NCBI RefSeq assembly: GCF_003710085.1
Contig: NZ_CP033324.1
Span: 3,907,501 to 3,971,500, forward strand
Reading direction: 5' to 3'
DNA from: Nocardioides pantholopis
Lineage (GTDB): Bacteria > Actinomycetota > Actinomycetes > Propionibacteriales > Nocardioidaceae
Length of the DNA stretch: 64,000 bases
Below the pieces are notes generated by a model, which was not told the DNA's origin, searched no databases, and saw only the letters and a program-made list of their open reading frames with translations. Positions 7,747 through 16,314 of this stretch are shown here, piece after piece. Both the position numbers and the translations under genes were made by a program. Each line of letters starts with the position of its first letter. The stretch's first letter is position 1.

Positions 7747-10428
7747 TCAGTCGATCCGCGCCGCCAGGGGCAGCCGGCTGCGGACCGTCAGGCCGACCAG
7801 GGCCGCGGTCAGCAGCGGCAGGCCGACGACTACCGAGCCGATGAGCAACCAGGGGATGTCGACGAAGTGGTCGGGCAGGCCGGCGCCGTCCGGCCGCCAC
7901 CCGGACCCGGTGAGCGGATAGGTGACCGCCCACCCGGGCACGAACCCGACCACCGCGCCGAGCACCGACCCCACCAGCCCGATCACCAACGCGTACGACG
8001 CCGCAACGGCGCGCCGCAGCCGGGGCGCGGCACCGACCGCGGAGAGGGTCGCCAGGTCCGCCCGCGCGTCGGAGAGCGCGAGCGAGGTGGCGGTGACCGT
8101 CCCGGCCAGCATCAGCACCGCGCCCAGGGCACCCAGCGCCACCTGCACCAGGCTGGCGAAAGCCGGGCGCTGGTAGCCCCGCTCGACCTCGACCTGGCTG
8201 TGCGGGGCCACGGCGGCCAGGGCCGCCTTCAGCTCGCGCTCGGCGGTCCGGGACACCGGGCCGCGGATGGCCAGGCCCACCGTGGCGACCGGCAGGTCGA
8301 GCTCGGCGGCGGCCTGCGGAGAGAGGACGGCGGACATCGCGAGCACGTCGGGCGCGAGATCGACCACGGCCACCGGAGCCTCGATCCGCCGGCGCTCGAG
8401 GTCACGCTCGTCCACAGCGTCGTACGACGTCCGCTCCAGCTCGACATGGCCGCGGTCCCCCGGCACCGGGACGTGGCTGAAGCCGACCGCCCCGCCCGCG
8501 GCCAGGGCCCGGTCCGCGCGCACCCGGTCGCCCTCGGAGATCCCGGTCAGCGCCGAGGGCAGCCGGTCCCCGACCACGATGCCGGCCCCGAGCGCCGCCC
8601 CCCACTCATCGCGCTGCGCAGCCCCGGCCGGGGTACGGACCGCCAGCTCGAGGCTCTCGCTGTCGGGCTCGACCACCCCGCGGATCTCTTCGAGGTCCGC
8701 GTCGGGCAGCTGCTCGGCGACGCTGGCGCGCAGCGCCGCCCAGTCGGCTGCGGGGTCGGCGTAGCCGGTGTCCGGGTCGGGGACCGTGGCCAGCGCCGCA
8801 CCGTGCCTCAGCGTGGAGACGTGGGTCGCGGCGCTCTCGGCCTCGTCGCTAGCCGTGGCGATACCGAGCGCGACCACCCCGCAGACGGTCGCGGCCACCG
8901 CGGCCACCGCGGGCACGGTGCGGCTGCGGTGCCGGGCGGCGTCACGCACGGCGTACCGCAGCGGGAGGGGGAGGCCGCGGCCCAGGCGGGCCACGGTCGC
9001 GACCACCACCGGCACCAGCAGCACCATCCCGAGCACCGCCAGGATCGCGGCGGCCGTCACCCGGATCTCGCCGCCGGGACGGCTGCCGGCCGCGGCGCCG
9101 GCGATCCCGAGGCCGAGCAGGACCAGGCCGAGGAGCGGCGAGCGCAGGGAGGGCGGTCCCTCCCCGCGGCGACCGCCGAGGACGGCGACCACGTCCTGGC
9201 GCGACGCGGTCCACGCCGGGACCGCGGCAGCCAGCAGGGCGGCCACGAGCGCGAAGCCGGCGATCCCCAGCAGCCAGGCCCACGGCGGGTCGAACGGGCC
9301 GAACCACTCCCCCGACCAGTGCTGGGCGACCGGCACCAGGACCGCGCCGAGGCCGAGGCCGGCGAGCAGTCCGACGACGGCGGAGAGCCCGCCGACGACC
9401 ACGGCGGTCCCCAGGACGACGCGCCGCGCCTGCGCCGGAGTGCCCCCGGCGGCGGCGACCAGGGCGATCGTGCGGGCCTGGCGGCGCGCCCCGACGGCGA
9501 ACGCCGGGCCGGCCAGCAGCACCACCTCGATCAGGATCATCGCCACGATCAGGCCGACGATCGCCGCGAGCGCGTCGTCGTCCGCGTACCCGTAGTCCTC
9601 CGCCTCGGGCGGCGGGTCCTCGACCACGGCGCGGGAGAGCACGAAGGCGCCGAGGGCGTTCAGGATGCGGACCTCCTCCCAGGTGACCGGACCGCCACCG
9701 ACCAGCCAGGTGGTGGTGCGCTCCGGCGTACCCCTGTCCTTCGCGGCGGCGGCGAGCGTCCCGGGGAGCCCGATCGCCTGCTCCCAGGTCCGGCTCGACG
9801 GATCCCGGGCGATCCCGACCACGGTCGGGGCGAGGAGCTCCTCCTGGTCGGGTCCGAGCACGCTCAGCTGGTCCCCGAGGTCGATCCCGTGCTCGGTCAG
9901 CGGCTCGGTGACCACGACCTCGTCGGCCGAGCTCGCCCAGCGGCCCGACGTCAGGTCGAACAGTCCCTCGGCGAGCGGGTCCGTGCCGTCGAGCTCGTGG
10001 GCGCCGACGGTGACGGGCCCGTCCGGCACCGACACCAGGACCTCGTCGTACCTCGTCTCCAGGGCGGGCACGTCCCTGCCGAGGGCGGCGTGCACCTCCG
10101 CGAGGGTCGCCCGGCCCTCGCGCACGTCGTCGGACCAGCCGCTCGTCTCGTCGGGGTCGACTGCCTGCTCGACCTGGCCGACACCGTCCTCCACCCGGAT
10201 CTCGGCGTCGGCGGAGCCGAGCCGGCGGTCGATCCCCTCGAGCGTCGAGACGTCGGCCGTGCGGACCACGACCGCGGCCGTGGTCACCGCGAGCACCGGG
10301 AGCGTGATCAGCACCAGCATCAGGGCGGTACGCCGCTTGGCGCGCCACGCCTCCCGGCCCGCGAGCCGGACCGCGACCCGCCAGCCCCCGAGCCAGACGC
10401 GGAGGCGGCCGACCCGTGCGCGCGTCAC
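7747..10428 (-). CDS. FtsX-like ABC transporter permease (MacB-type, two FtsX domains)
   Basis: An 893-residue membrane protein with a cytoplasmic N-terminus, a first membrane helix at about 35-58 (TALMLVLITLPVLAVTTAAV), a large extracytoplasmic domain, then a cluster of hydrophobic segments in the middle and three more at the C-terminus (residues about 760-890). This is the duplicated FtsX-permease layout of actinobacterial MacB-type systems. GTG 10428 overlaps the ATPase stop (GTGA), so the two subunits are made together. Such transporters export peptides, lipids or lipoproteins, or transmit force across the membrane rather than import nutrients. The substrate is not apparent. Confidence 0.9.
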   Translation of the reverse strand: MTRARVGRLRVWLGGWRVAVRLAGREAWRAKRRTALMLVLITLPVLAVTTAAVVVRTADVSTLEGIDRRLGSADAEIRVEDGVGQVEQAVDPDETSGWSDDVREGRATLAEVHAALGRDVPALETRYDEVLVSVPDGPVTVGAHELDGTDPLAEGLFDLTSGRWASSADEVVVTEPLTEHGIDLGDQLSVLGPDQEELLAPTVVGIARDPSSRTWEQAIGLPGTLAAAAKDRGTPERTTTWLVGGGPVTWEEVRILNALGAFVLSRAVVEDPPPEAEDYGYADDDALAAIVGLIVAMILIEVVLLAGPAFAVGARRQARTIALVAAAGGTPAQARRVVLGTAVVVGGLSAVVGLLAGLGLGAVLVPVAQHWSGEWFGPFDPPWAWLLGIAGFALVAALLAAAVPAWTASRQDVVAVLGGRRGEGPPSLRSPLLGLVLLGLGIAGAAAGSRPGGEIRVTAAAILAVLGMVLLVPVVVATVARLGRGLPLPLRYAVRDAARHRSRTVPAVAAVAATVCGVVALGIATASDEAESAATHVSTLRHGAALATVPDPDTGYADPAADWAALRASVAEQLPDADLEEIRGVVEPDSESLELAVRTPAGAAQRDEWGAALGAGIVVGDRLPSALTGISEGDRVRADRALAAGGAVGFSHVPVPGDRGHVELERTSYDAVDERDLERRRIEAPVAVVDLAPDVLAMSAVLSPQAAAELDLPVATVGLAIRGPVSRTAERELKAALAAVAPHSQVEVERGYQRPAFASLVQVALGALGAVLMLAGTVTATSLALSDARADLATLSAVGAAPRLRRAVAASYALVIGLVGSVLGAVVGFVPGWAVTYPLTGSGWRPDGAGLPDHFVDIPWLLIGSVVVGLPLLTAALVGLTVRSRLPLAARID

Positions 10429-11144
10429 TGGACGTGCCTGGGGCCGAGCAGCCCCTCCACCGAGGCGTTGCCGCTCTCGTCGACGACCACGCCGTCGCGC
10501 AGGAAGACCACCCGGTCCGCCCAGGCCGCGTGCCGGGCCTCGTGGGTCACCATCACCCCGGCGGCGCCCCCGTCGCAGCGCGAGCGGAGCAGCCGCAGGA
10601 TCTCCTCGCCGGACTCGCTGTCCAGGGCGCCGGTCGGCTCGTCGGCGAGCATCAGGCGCCGCTCGCCGACCAGGGCGCGGGCGATGGCGACCCGCTGCTG
10701 CTGGCCTCCCGACATGTCGTCGGGGAACCGGTCGGCCAGGTGCTCGATGCCGACCTCGGCCAGGGCCTGGAGCGCCGCGGTCCGCGCCGCCCGGCGGCGT
10801 ACGCCGTCCAGCTCGCGGGGCAGGGCGACGTTCTCGGCGGCGGTCAGCGCCGGGATGAGGTTGAAGTCCTGGAAGACGTAGCCGATCGAGGTACGCCGCA
10901 GCCGGGCCCGTTGCGTGCCGTCCAGCCCGGCCAGGTCGACCCCCTCGACCCGGACGGTGCCGGTGGTCGGCTCGTCCAGACCGCCAGCCAGCGTGAGCAG
11001 CGTCGACTTGCCCGACCCCGAGGGGCCCATCACCGCGACCAGCTCGCCGGGGCCGACGGTCAGCGAGATCCCGCGCAGCGCATGCACCTCCGCGGCGCCG
11101 GCGCCGTGGATCCGGGTCAGCCCCTCCAGGGTGAGCACGCTCAT
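10425..11144 (-). CDS. ABC transporter ATP-binding protein (MacB/LolD type)
   Basis: A 239-residue ATPase with Walker A GPSGSGKST near residue 40, the signature MSGGQQQRVAIARAL, and Walker B MLADEPTGALDSE, which is the wording typical of the LolD/MacB subfamily. QDFNLIPALTAAENV is the Q-loop region. It partners the FtsX permease encoded next, with which it overlaps by GTGA. Its own ATG at 11144 overlaps the stop of a 48-residue gene. The order PadR, small gene, ATPase, permease suggests a single transcript controlled by PadR. Confidence 0.95.
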   Translation of the reverse strand: MSVLTLEGLTRIHGAGAAEVHALRGISLTVGPGELVAVMGPSGSGKSTLLTLAGGLDEPTTGTVRVEGVDLAGLDGTQRARLRRTSIGYVFQDFNLIPALTAAENVALPRELDGVRRRAARTAALQALAEVGIEHLADRFPDDMSGGQQQRVAIARALVGERRLMLADEPTGALDSESGEEILRLLRSRCDGGAAGVMVTHEARHAAWADRVVFLRDGVVVDESGNASVEGLLGPRHVQ

Positions 11145-11287
11145 CGACCGGTCTCCTCGTCCCGCTCGACCATTTCGGTCTCCTGGCGCGCGGGCCGCTC
11201 GCGCAGCCGGTCGCGCGCCTGGTCCAGCCAGCGGCGCTCGGCGCGGCGCAGCGCGGTCACGGCCTCCGGTCCCAGCCGCTCGCTCAT
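11141..11287 (-). CDS. 48-residue protein resembling the PadR C-terminal helix
   Basis: This short frame starts at ATG 11287, which overlaps the PadR stop (ATGA), and ends in a TGA that overlaps the ATPase start (ATGA). Such double coupling strongly suggests real translation. The product is a charged helix with no membrane segment or cysteine. Its AERRWLDQARDRLRER matches the PadR tail AEIRWLDHTEARLRRA at 9-10 of 14 positions, including the WLD. It could be the remnant of a duplicated PadR gene that kept its stop/start coupling, or a small protein that competes for or modifies PadR dimerisation. Function is unknown. Confidence 0.6.
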   Translation of the reverse strand: MSERLGPEAVTALRRAERRWLDQARDRLRERPARQETEMVERDEETGR

Positions 11288-11880
11288 CGCGCCACGTCCC
11301 CGGACGGACGCGGGGCGGGCGCCGGCTCCGGCGTACCGGCCGGGCGGTCGAGCGCGGCCCGGCGCAGCCTGGCCTCGGTGTGGTCCAGCCAGCGGATCTC
11401 GGCCTCGGCGGCGAAGACCAGCGAGTCCAGGACCAGGCTCCAGGCCAGGTCCGACGGCGCGAGCGGATCCGTGGCGGGCACCTGCCGCTTGAGCCGGGTG
11501 TAGTCCTGCAGGGCGCCCATCGTGGCGACCCGCTGCTGCTGGATCACCGCGGCGACGTCGACCCCCGGGACGGTGACGGCCAGCGCCAGCTTGATCGCCA
11601 GCTCGTCGCGCGGGGGCTGGCTGCGGCTGACCGGCGTGGTGAACCAGCTGCGAGCCTGTTCGCGCCCGGTCTCGGTCAGCGCGTAGTGGACGTGACCACC
11701 CTCGTCGGCGCCGGCGGCGGCCACCAGCCCGTCGCGCTCGAGCCGGGTCAGGGTCGTGTACACCTGCCCGACGTTGAGCGGCCAGGTCGACCCGGTGCGC
11801 TGCTCGAACTCGGCGCGGAGCTGGTAGCCGTACATCGGCCCCTGCTCCAGCAGTGCCAGCAGTGCGTGCTTGACGGACAT
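11284..11880 (-). CDS. PadR family transcriptional regulator
   Basis: A 198-residue PadR regulator. The winged-helix domain runs from MSVKHALLALLEQGPMYGYQ through the wing (LTRLERDGLVAAAG) and the C-terminal dimerisation helices include AEAEIRWLDHTEARLRR. The frame is open upstream to 12015, but that extension reads through the operator and a repeat array, so I start at ATG 11880. It heads the PadR/small gene/ATPase/permease operon and most likely represses it through the palindrome cluster 32-60 nt upstream. Inducer unknown; PadR regulators with MacB-type pumps usually sense lipophilic or cationic compounds. Confidence 0.92.
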   Translation of the reverse strand: MSVKHALLALLEQGPMYGYQLRAEFEQRTGSTWPLNVGQVYTTLTRLERDGLVAAAGADEGGHVHYALTETGREQARSWFTTPVSRSQPPRDELAIKLALAVTVPGVDVAAVIQQQRVATMGALQDYTRLKRQVPATDPLAPSDLAWSLVLDSLVFAAEAEIRWLDHTEARLRRAALDRPAGTPEPAPAPRPSGDVAR

Positions 11881-11911
11881 CGCGGCCACCTTCGTCTCGG
11901 ATGGCCCGACC

Positions 11912-11939
11912 GTATACCGGATATGCATACCGCGTATAC
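11912..11939. promoter_or_regulatory. PadR operator: three palindromes on 11-bp centres
   Basis: Two GTATAC palindromes (11912-11917 and 11934-11939) flank TATGCATA (11922-11929). Their centres at 11914.5, 11925.5 and 11936.5 are exactly 11 bp apart, one helical turn each, making a nearly symmetric 28-bp element. It lies 32-59 nt before the PadR start, and TATACG-type -10 sequences on the minus strand fall within it. This is the expected position for an autorepressor covering the operon promoter. Confidence 0.7.
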
Positions 11940-11942
11940 CGT

Positions 11943-12068
11943 TTGGTTGAGTCGTGACTTCAACCCGTTGAGTCGGGAGTTGAGACCGTCGAGTGGGGAG
12001 TTTCGGCCACGCCACGGCCGACCAGGCCGTCAGAGGTCCCGACTCAACCGTCAGAGGTCCCGACTCAA
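11943..12068. repeat. 21-bp repeat array, three direct plus two inverted units
   Basis: Three direct 21-bp units (11943-11963, 11964-11984, 11985-12005) carry the GTYGAGTCGGGA core seen at 7625-7729. After a 21-bp gap come two identical units in the opposite orientation (12027-12047, 12048-12068; GTCCCGACTCAA). The last inverted unit contains the stop codon of the histidine phosphatase gene at 12065. The array separates that gene from the PadR promoter. Confidence 0.82.
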
Positions 12069-12736
12069 CGGTAGGTCAGGTGCGCCCCGGCGAGGTGGGG
12101 GTGCTCGTTGAAGGTCAGCAGCCGGGGGCCGGTGGGGCCGACGACCACGCGGGTGATCGCGGAGTTCGCGGTGACGGTGTTGAACCGCTCCCACATCCGG
12201 GCGGTGCCGAGGCGGTCCGCGTCGGGGTCGACGAGCCCGGCGGCCACCGCCGCGATCACGCCGCCGGAGGTGACCACGACGACGGTCTCCCCGGAGCCGG
12301 CGCGGGTCGCGGCGGCGGACAGCGAGGCGCGCACGCGGGCGAGGAAGTCGGCGTACGTCTCCGGGTAGTCCGCGTCGTGCCGGCCGGCGGTCCACCGGCG
12401 GGTGGCCTGCTCGAAGATCAGCTGGAAGGCACGGCGGTCCAGTTCGCCGTCGGGGGCGTCGGGGTGCCGGGCCAGCACGTCGACGTGGTCGAACTCGTCC
12501 CAGCCGGCGTCCTCGGTGACCGTGAGCCCGCCCCACCCCGCCGCGCCCGTGAGCGCCTCCAGGGTCTCGCGGTGGCGCCGCATCGACCCGCGCACCAGCG
12601 CCGTGGGCCGTACGCCGGAGGCGCTCAGGTGCGCGCCGAGGAGCCGGCCCTGCTCCCAGCCGGTCGGCGAGAGCACGTCGTAGTCGTCGGCTCCGAACGA
12701 GGCCTGACCGTGCCGGACCAGCAGCAGAACGCCCAT
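12065..12736 (-). CDS. histidine phosphatase family protein (phosphoglycerate mutase-like)
   Basis: A 223-residue protein of the histidine phosphatase superfamily. The catalytic RHG motif is in LLVRHGQASFG near residue 8, the second arginine in RGSMRRHRETLEAL, and the second catalytic histidine position appears substituted by the VTSGGVIAAVA segment, where these enzymes normally have SHGG; here it is TSGG. That missing histidine is odd and may lower activity or mark a subfamily. The general proton donor could be E81-like acid in DEFDHV. Substrate unknown. Likely transcribed alone, with its 3' end inside a repeat unit. Confidence 0.85.
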   Translation of the reverse strand: MGVLLLVRHGQASFGADDYDVLSPTGWEQGRLLGAHLSASGVRPTALVRGSMRRHRETLEALTGAAGWGGLTVTEDAGWDEFDHVDVLARHPDAPDGELDRRAFQLIFEQATRRWTAGRHDADYPETYADFLARVRASLSAAATRAGSGETVVVVTSGGVIAAVAAGLVDPDADRLGTARMWERFNTVTANSAITRVVVGPTGPRLLTFNEHPHLAGAHLTYR

Positions 12737-12768
12737 GCGGGGAGGCTAGTGGCCCACCCGGCCGGGGG

Positions 12769-12808
12769 TCCGCAGGTGGTCGAGGCGCGAGCCTCGACCA
12801 CCTGCGGA
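12769..12808. terminator. perfect 18-bp stem hairpin downstream of fadB-like gene
   Basis: TCCGCAGGTGGTCGAGGC (12769-12786) pairs perfectly with 12791-12808 around a GCGA loop. It begins 6 nt past the stop of the beta-oxidation gene (12814, minus strand) and before the phosphatase gene. There is no run of U residues, so it may act as an intrinsic-like terminator, an mRNA 3' stabiliser, or a dispersed palindromic repeat. Confidence 0.6.
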
Positions 12809-12813
12809 GGGGG

Positions 12814-15012
12814 TCAGGCCGGGAACGAGCCGCCCGAGGCGGCGAGGTCGCGCAGGTACTGCGTCGGCCGGAACCGGTCGCCGTACGTCTCGGCCAGCTG
12901 GTCGGCGCGCCGGACGAAGGCGGCCAGGCCGATCTCGCCGTCGGCGCCCTGGTAGCCGGTCATGAACTGCGCCGCGCCGCCGGTCATCGGCGGGAAGCCG
13001 ATGCCCATGATCGAGCCGATGTTCGCGGCGGCCGCCGAGGTGATGACGCCCTCCTCGAAGCACTTGGCGGTCTCCAGCGCCTCGGCGAACAGCATCCGGT
13101 CCTGGCAGTCCTGGATCGGCGGCTGCACCTCGGCGACCGGGAACAGCTCCGCGAGGCCCTCCCAGAGCGTGACCCGCTTGCCGGACTCGTCGTACTCGTA
13201 GAAGCCCTTGCCGCGCAGCCGGCCCGGTCGGCCCGCCTCGAGCATCCGGTCGACCACCGCGGTGCCGGGGTGCTCGGGGACGTCCAGCCCGTCGCGCTCG
13301 GCGGCCTCGCGGGTGGCCTTGGCGATCTTGGCCATCAGCTCGAGGTTGAGCTCGTCGGAGAGCTGGAGCACCGGGGCCGGGTAGCCGGCCTGGGTGGTGG
13401 CCCGCTCGATGGTCCACGGCCGGACCCCCTCGGCGAGCATCGCCATGCCCTCGTTGACCATGAACCCGATGACCCGGGAGGTGTAGAAGCCGCGGCTGTC
13501 GTTGACGACGATCGGGGTCTTCTTGATCTGCTGCACGACGTCGTAGGCCTTCGCGAGCGCGACCTCGGAGGTCTTCTCGCCCTTGATGATCTCGACCAGC
13601 GGCATCTTGTCCACCGGGGAGAAGAAGTGCAGGCCGATGAAGTCGGCCGGGCGGTCCACGCCCTCGGCCAGCTCGGTGATCGGCAGCGTCGAGGTGTTGG
13701 AGCACAGCAGCGCGTCCGCGTTGACGTACGGCGCGACCTCGGCGAACACCTTCGCCTTCAGCCCCGGGTCCTCGAAGACCGCCTCGATCACCAGGTCGCA
13801 CCCGGCCAGTGCCGACGGGTCGGCCGTCGCGGTGATCCGGCCCAGCAGCTCGGCCGACTTCTCCTCGGTGAGCCGGCCCTTGCTGACCGCCTTGGCGTTG
13901 AGCTTCTCCGAGTACGCCTTGCCCTTCGCGGCGTTCTCGTCCGAGACGTCCTTGAGCACGACCTGCATGCCGGCGCGGGCGCAGACGTAGGCGATGCCGG
14001 CGCCCATCATCCCGGCGCCGAGCACGCCGACCTTCGTGGCGCGGTACGGCTCGATGCCCTGCGGGCGCAGCGACCCGGACTTGATCGCCTGGAGGTCGAA
14101 GAAGAACGCCTGGATCATGTTCTTCGAGCCCTGGTCGACCACGAGGCTGGTGAGGTAGCGCGACTCGATGCGCGACGCGGTGTCGAAGTCGACCTGGGCG
14201 CCCTCGACCGCGGCCGAGAGGATCGCCCGGGCCGCCGGGTAGAGGGCACCCTTGGTCTGCTTGCGCAGCAGCGCCGGGAACGCCGGGAGGAACGCCGCCA
14301 GCGCCGGCGACTTCGGGGTGCCGCCGGGCATCTTGTAGCCGGGCCGGTCCCAGGGGTTCTGCGCGGCCTCGGGGTTGGCCTGGATCCAGGCCTTGGCTGC
14401 CGGGACCAGCTCCTCGGGGCTCGCGACCAGCTCGTCGACCAGGCCCTTCTCCAGGGCCTGGGCCGCCTTCAGCTGCTTGCCCTCGAGCAGGAAGCCCATC
14501 AGGCCCTCCTGGAGCCCGAACATCCGCACGATGCGGGTGACGCCGCCGCCACCGGGCAGCAGGCCGAGGCTGACCTCGGGCAGGCCGACGACGACCGCAG
14601 GGTGGTCCAGCGCGATGCGGTGGTTGGTGGCCAGGCAGATCTCGAGGCCGCCGCCGAGGGCGGCGCCGTTGATCGCGGCGACGACCGGGCGCGGGTAGGT
14701 CTCCAGGCGCCGCAGGGCGGCCTTGACGCCCTCGGCCATCGCGAAGACGTCAGCGGCGTCCGCCGGGGTCGCCTGGACCATCTTCTTCAGGTCGCCGCCC
14801 GCGAAGAAGGTCTTCTTCGCGCTGGCGACCACGACGCCGGTCACGTCGTCCTGCTCGGCGTACAGGCGGTCCACGGCGGTCTGCATCGAGGAGATGTAGA
14901 GGTCGTTCATGGTGTTCGCCGACTGGTTCGGGTCGTCGAGGGTCAGCGTGACGATCCCGTCCGCGTCGCGCTCGTAGCGGACAGCGGTCTGCTCGGTGGT
15001 GCTGGTGGTCAT
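12814..15012 (-). CDS. bifunctional enoyl-CoA hydratase/3-hydroxyacyl-CoA dehydrogenase (FadB/FadJ)
   Basis: A 732-residue fatty-acid oxidation multifunctional enzyme. Residues about 1-300 are a crotonase domain with the oxyanion loops FFAGGDLKKM and NGAALGGGLEICLATNHR and the catalytic-glutamate region GLPEVSLGLLPGGGGVTR. Near residue 330 an NAD Rossmann fold begins with VGVLGAGMMGAGIA, and the catalytic dehydrogenase segment is GLHFFSPVDKMPLVEII. C-terminal dehydrogenase domains follow. It hydrates enoyl-CoA and oxidises the 3-hydroxyacyl-CoA; the thiolase encoded 33 nt upstream completes the cycle. Both are probably one MerR-controlled transcript. Confidence 0.96.
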   Translation of the reverse strand: MTTSTTEQTAVRYERDADGIVTLTLDDPNQSANTMNDLYISSMQTAVDRLYAEQDDVTGVVVASAKKTFFAGGDLKKMVQATPADAADVFAMAEGVKAALRRLETYPRPVVAAINGAALGGGLEICLATNHRIALDHPAVVVGLPEVSLGLLPGGGGVTRIVRMFGLQEGLMGFLLEGKQLKAAQALEKGLVDELVASPEELVPAAKAWIQANPEAAQNPWDRPGYKMPGGTPKSPALAAFLPAFPALLRKQTKGALYPAARAILSAAVEGAQVDFDTASRIESRYLTSLVVDQGSKNMIQAFFFDLQAIKSGSLRPQGIEPYRATKVGVLGAGMMGAGIAYVCARAGMQVVLKDVSDENAAKGKAYSEKLNAKAVSKGRLTEEKSAELLGRITATADPSALAGCDLVIEAVFEDPGLKAKVFAEVAPYVNADALLCSNTSTLPITELAEGVDRPADFIGLHFFSPVDKMPLVEIIKGEKTSEVALAKAYDVVQQIKKTPIVVNDSRGFYTSRVIGFMVNEGMAMLAEGVRPWTIERATTQAGYPAPVLQLSDELNLELMAKIAKATREAAERDGLDVPEHPGTAVVDRMLEAGRPGRLRGKGFYEYDESGKRVTLWEGLAELFPVAEVQPPIQDCQDRMLFAEALETAKCFEEGVITSAAAANIGSIMGIGFPPMTGGAAQFMTGYQGADGEIGLAAFVRRADQLAETYGDRFRPTQYLRDLAASGGSFPA

Positions 15013-15045
15013 ACGAGGTCCTGTTCAGCGAGGAGGGACGGGAGG

Positions 15046-16257
15046 TCAGACGATCTCGACGATGGTGGCGATGCCCATGCCGCCGCCGACGCAGAGCGTG
15101 GCGAGCCCGCGGCGCAGGTCGCGGCGGCGCAGCTCGTCGACGAGCGTGCCGAGGATCATCGCGCCGGTGGCCCCGAGCGGGTGCCCCATCGCGATCGCCC
15201 CGCCGTTGACGTTGGTGACCTCGTGGCTGATCCCCATGTCCCGCATGAACCGCAGCGCGACAGCGGCGAACGCCTCGTTGATCTCCCACAGGTCGATGTC
15301 CTCGACGCCGAGGCCGGCGCGCGCCAGCGCCTTGCGGGCCGCGGGGGCCGGGCCGGTGAGCATGATCGTCGGGTCCGCGCCGGAGACGGCCGTGGAGATG
15401 ATCCGGGCCCGCGGGGTCAGGCCGAGCTCGGCGCCGACGGCCTCGGTGCCGATCGCCATCACCGCCGCGCCGTCGACGATGCCCGAGGAGTTGCCGGCGT
15501 GGTGGACGTGGTCGATCCGCTCCACCCAGTGGTACTTGGCCAGAGCCACGTCGTCGAAGCCCGCGTCCGCGCCGAGCTGCGCGAAGCTCGGCCGGAGGCC
15601 CGCCAGGCTGGACACGCTGGTGTCCGGGCGGATCGTCTCGTCGCGGTCGAGCACCGTGATGCCGTTGCGGTCGGTGACCGGGACCACCGCGTCGCCGAAG
15701 TAGCCGTTCGCCCAGGCCTTCGAGGCCCGGTGGTGGGACTCCGCGGCGAAGGCGTCGCAGTCCTCGCGGCTGAAGCCCTCGATGGTCGCGATCAGGTCCG
15801 CCCCGATGCCCTGCGGCACGAAGTCGGTCCGGAACGCGGTGGCGGGGTCGGAGGCCCACGGGCCGCCGTCGGAGCCCATCGGCACCCGGCTCATCGACTC
15901 CACGCCGCCGGCGAGGATGAGGTCCTCGAAGCCGCCGCGCACCCGGCTGGCGGCCTGGTTGACCGCCTCCAGGCCCGAGGCGCAGAAGCGGTTGAGCTGC
16001 ACGCCCGCGACGGTGTCGGGGTAGCCGGCCGCGAGGGCAGCGGTCTTGGCGATGTCGCCGCCCTGGTCGCCGATCGGCGAGACGACGCCGAGGACCACGT
16101 CGTCGACGCGGTTCGGGTCCAGGGTCGGGTTGCGCACCTTGATCTCGTCGAGGAGGCCGACGACGAGGTCGATCGGCTTGACCTCGTGCAGGGTGCCACT
16201 GGCCTTCCCCTTGCCGCGCGGCGTACGAAGGTGGTCGTACACGAATGCTTCTGCCAT
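15046..16257 (-). CDS. fadA: acetyl-CoA C-acyltransferase (thiolase)
   Basis: A 403-residue thiolase starting at ATG 16257. The acyl-accepting cysteine is in [13 protein letters not shown] near residue 90, the catalytic histidine in [15 protein letters not shown], and the second cysteine in [14 protein letters not shown] at the end. It cleaves 3-ketoacyl-CoA to acetyl-CoA and a shortened acyl-CoA, pairing with the FadB-type enzyme that follows. It is divergent from a MerR regulator and has a perfect dyad operator in the intervening region, so fatty-acid oxidation here is probably switched by that regulator. Confidence 0.96.
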   Translation of the reverse strand: MAEAFVYDHLRTPRGKGKASGTLHEVKPIDLVVGLLDEIKVRNPTLDPNRVDDVVLGVVSPIGDQGGDIAKTAALAAGYPDTVAGVQLNRFCASGLEAVNQAASRVRGGFEDLILAGGVESMSRVPMGSDGGPWASDPATAFRTDFVPQGIGADLIATIEGFSREDCDAFAAESHHRASKAWANGYFGDAVVPVTDRNGITVLDRDETIRPDTSVSSLAGLRPSFAQLGADAGFDDVALAKYHWVERIDHVHHAGNSSGIVDGAAVMAIGTEAVGAELGLTPRARIISTAVSGADPTIMLTGPAPAARKALARAGLGVEDIDLWEINEAFAAVALRFMRDMGISHEVTNVNGGAIAMGHPLGATGAMILGTLVDELRRRDLRRGLATLCVGGGMGIATIVEIV

Positions 16258-16314
16258 GACCGTTCCTAGCGAGGTGAGGGTGGTCGGGTCCCGATCGGGA
16301 ACCGCGGTGATCCT

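Noticed and set aside
7622..7933. Minus-strand frame with heptapeptide-like repeats (RLDGRES) in the 21-bp array
   Set aside because: The repeat is a 21-bp DNA unit, so any frame shows a 7-residue repeat. No ribosome site or conserved start was seen, and it overlaps the permease gene.
7867..10881. Plus-strand open frame of about 1000 codons antisense to the ABC permease and ATPase
   Set aside because: Composition is arginine/glycine/aspartate-rich with no domain, while the minus strand carries two recognisable ABC subunits. Long antisense frames are expected at this GC content.
11881..12015. Upstream extension of PadR to a start at 12015
   Set aside because: It would translate the repeat array and the operator, and PadR homologues start at the MSVKHALLALL region.
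13270..16269. Plus-strand open frame of 999 codons over fadB and thiolase
   Set aside because: It is a mirror of two clear enzymes on the minus strand and has no motif of its own.
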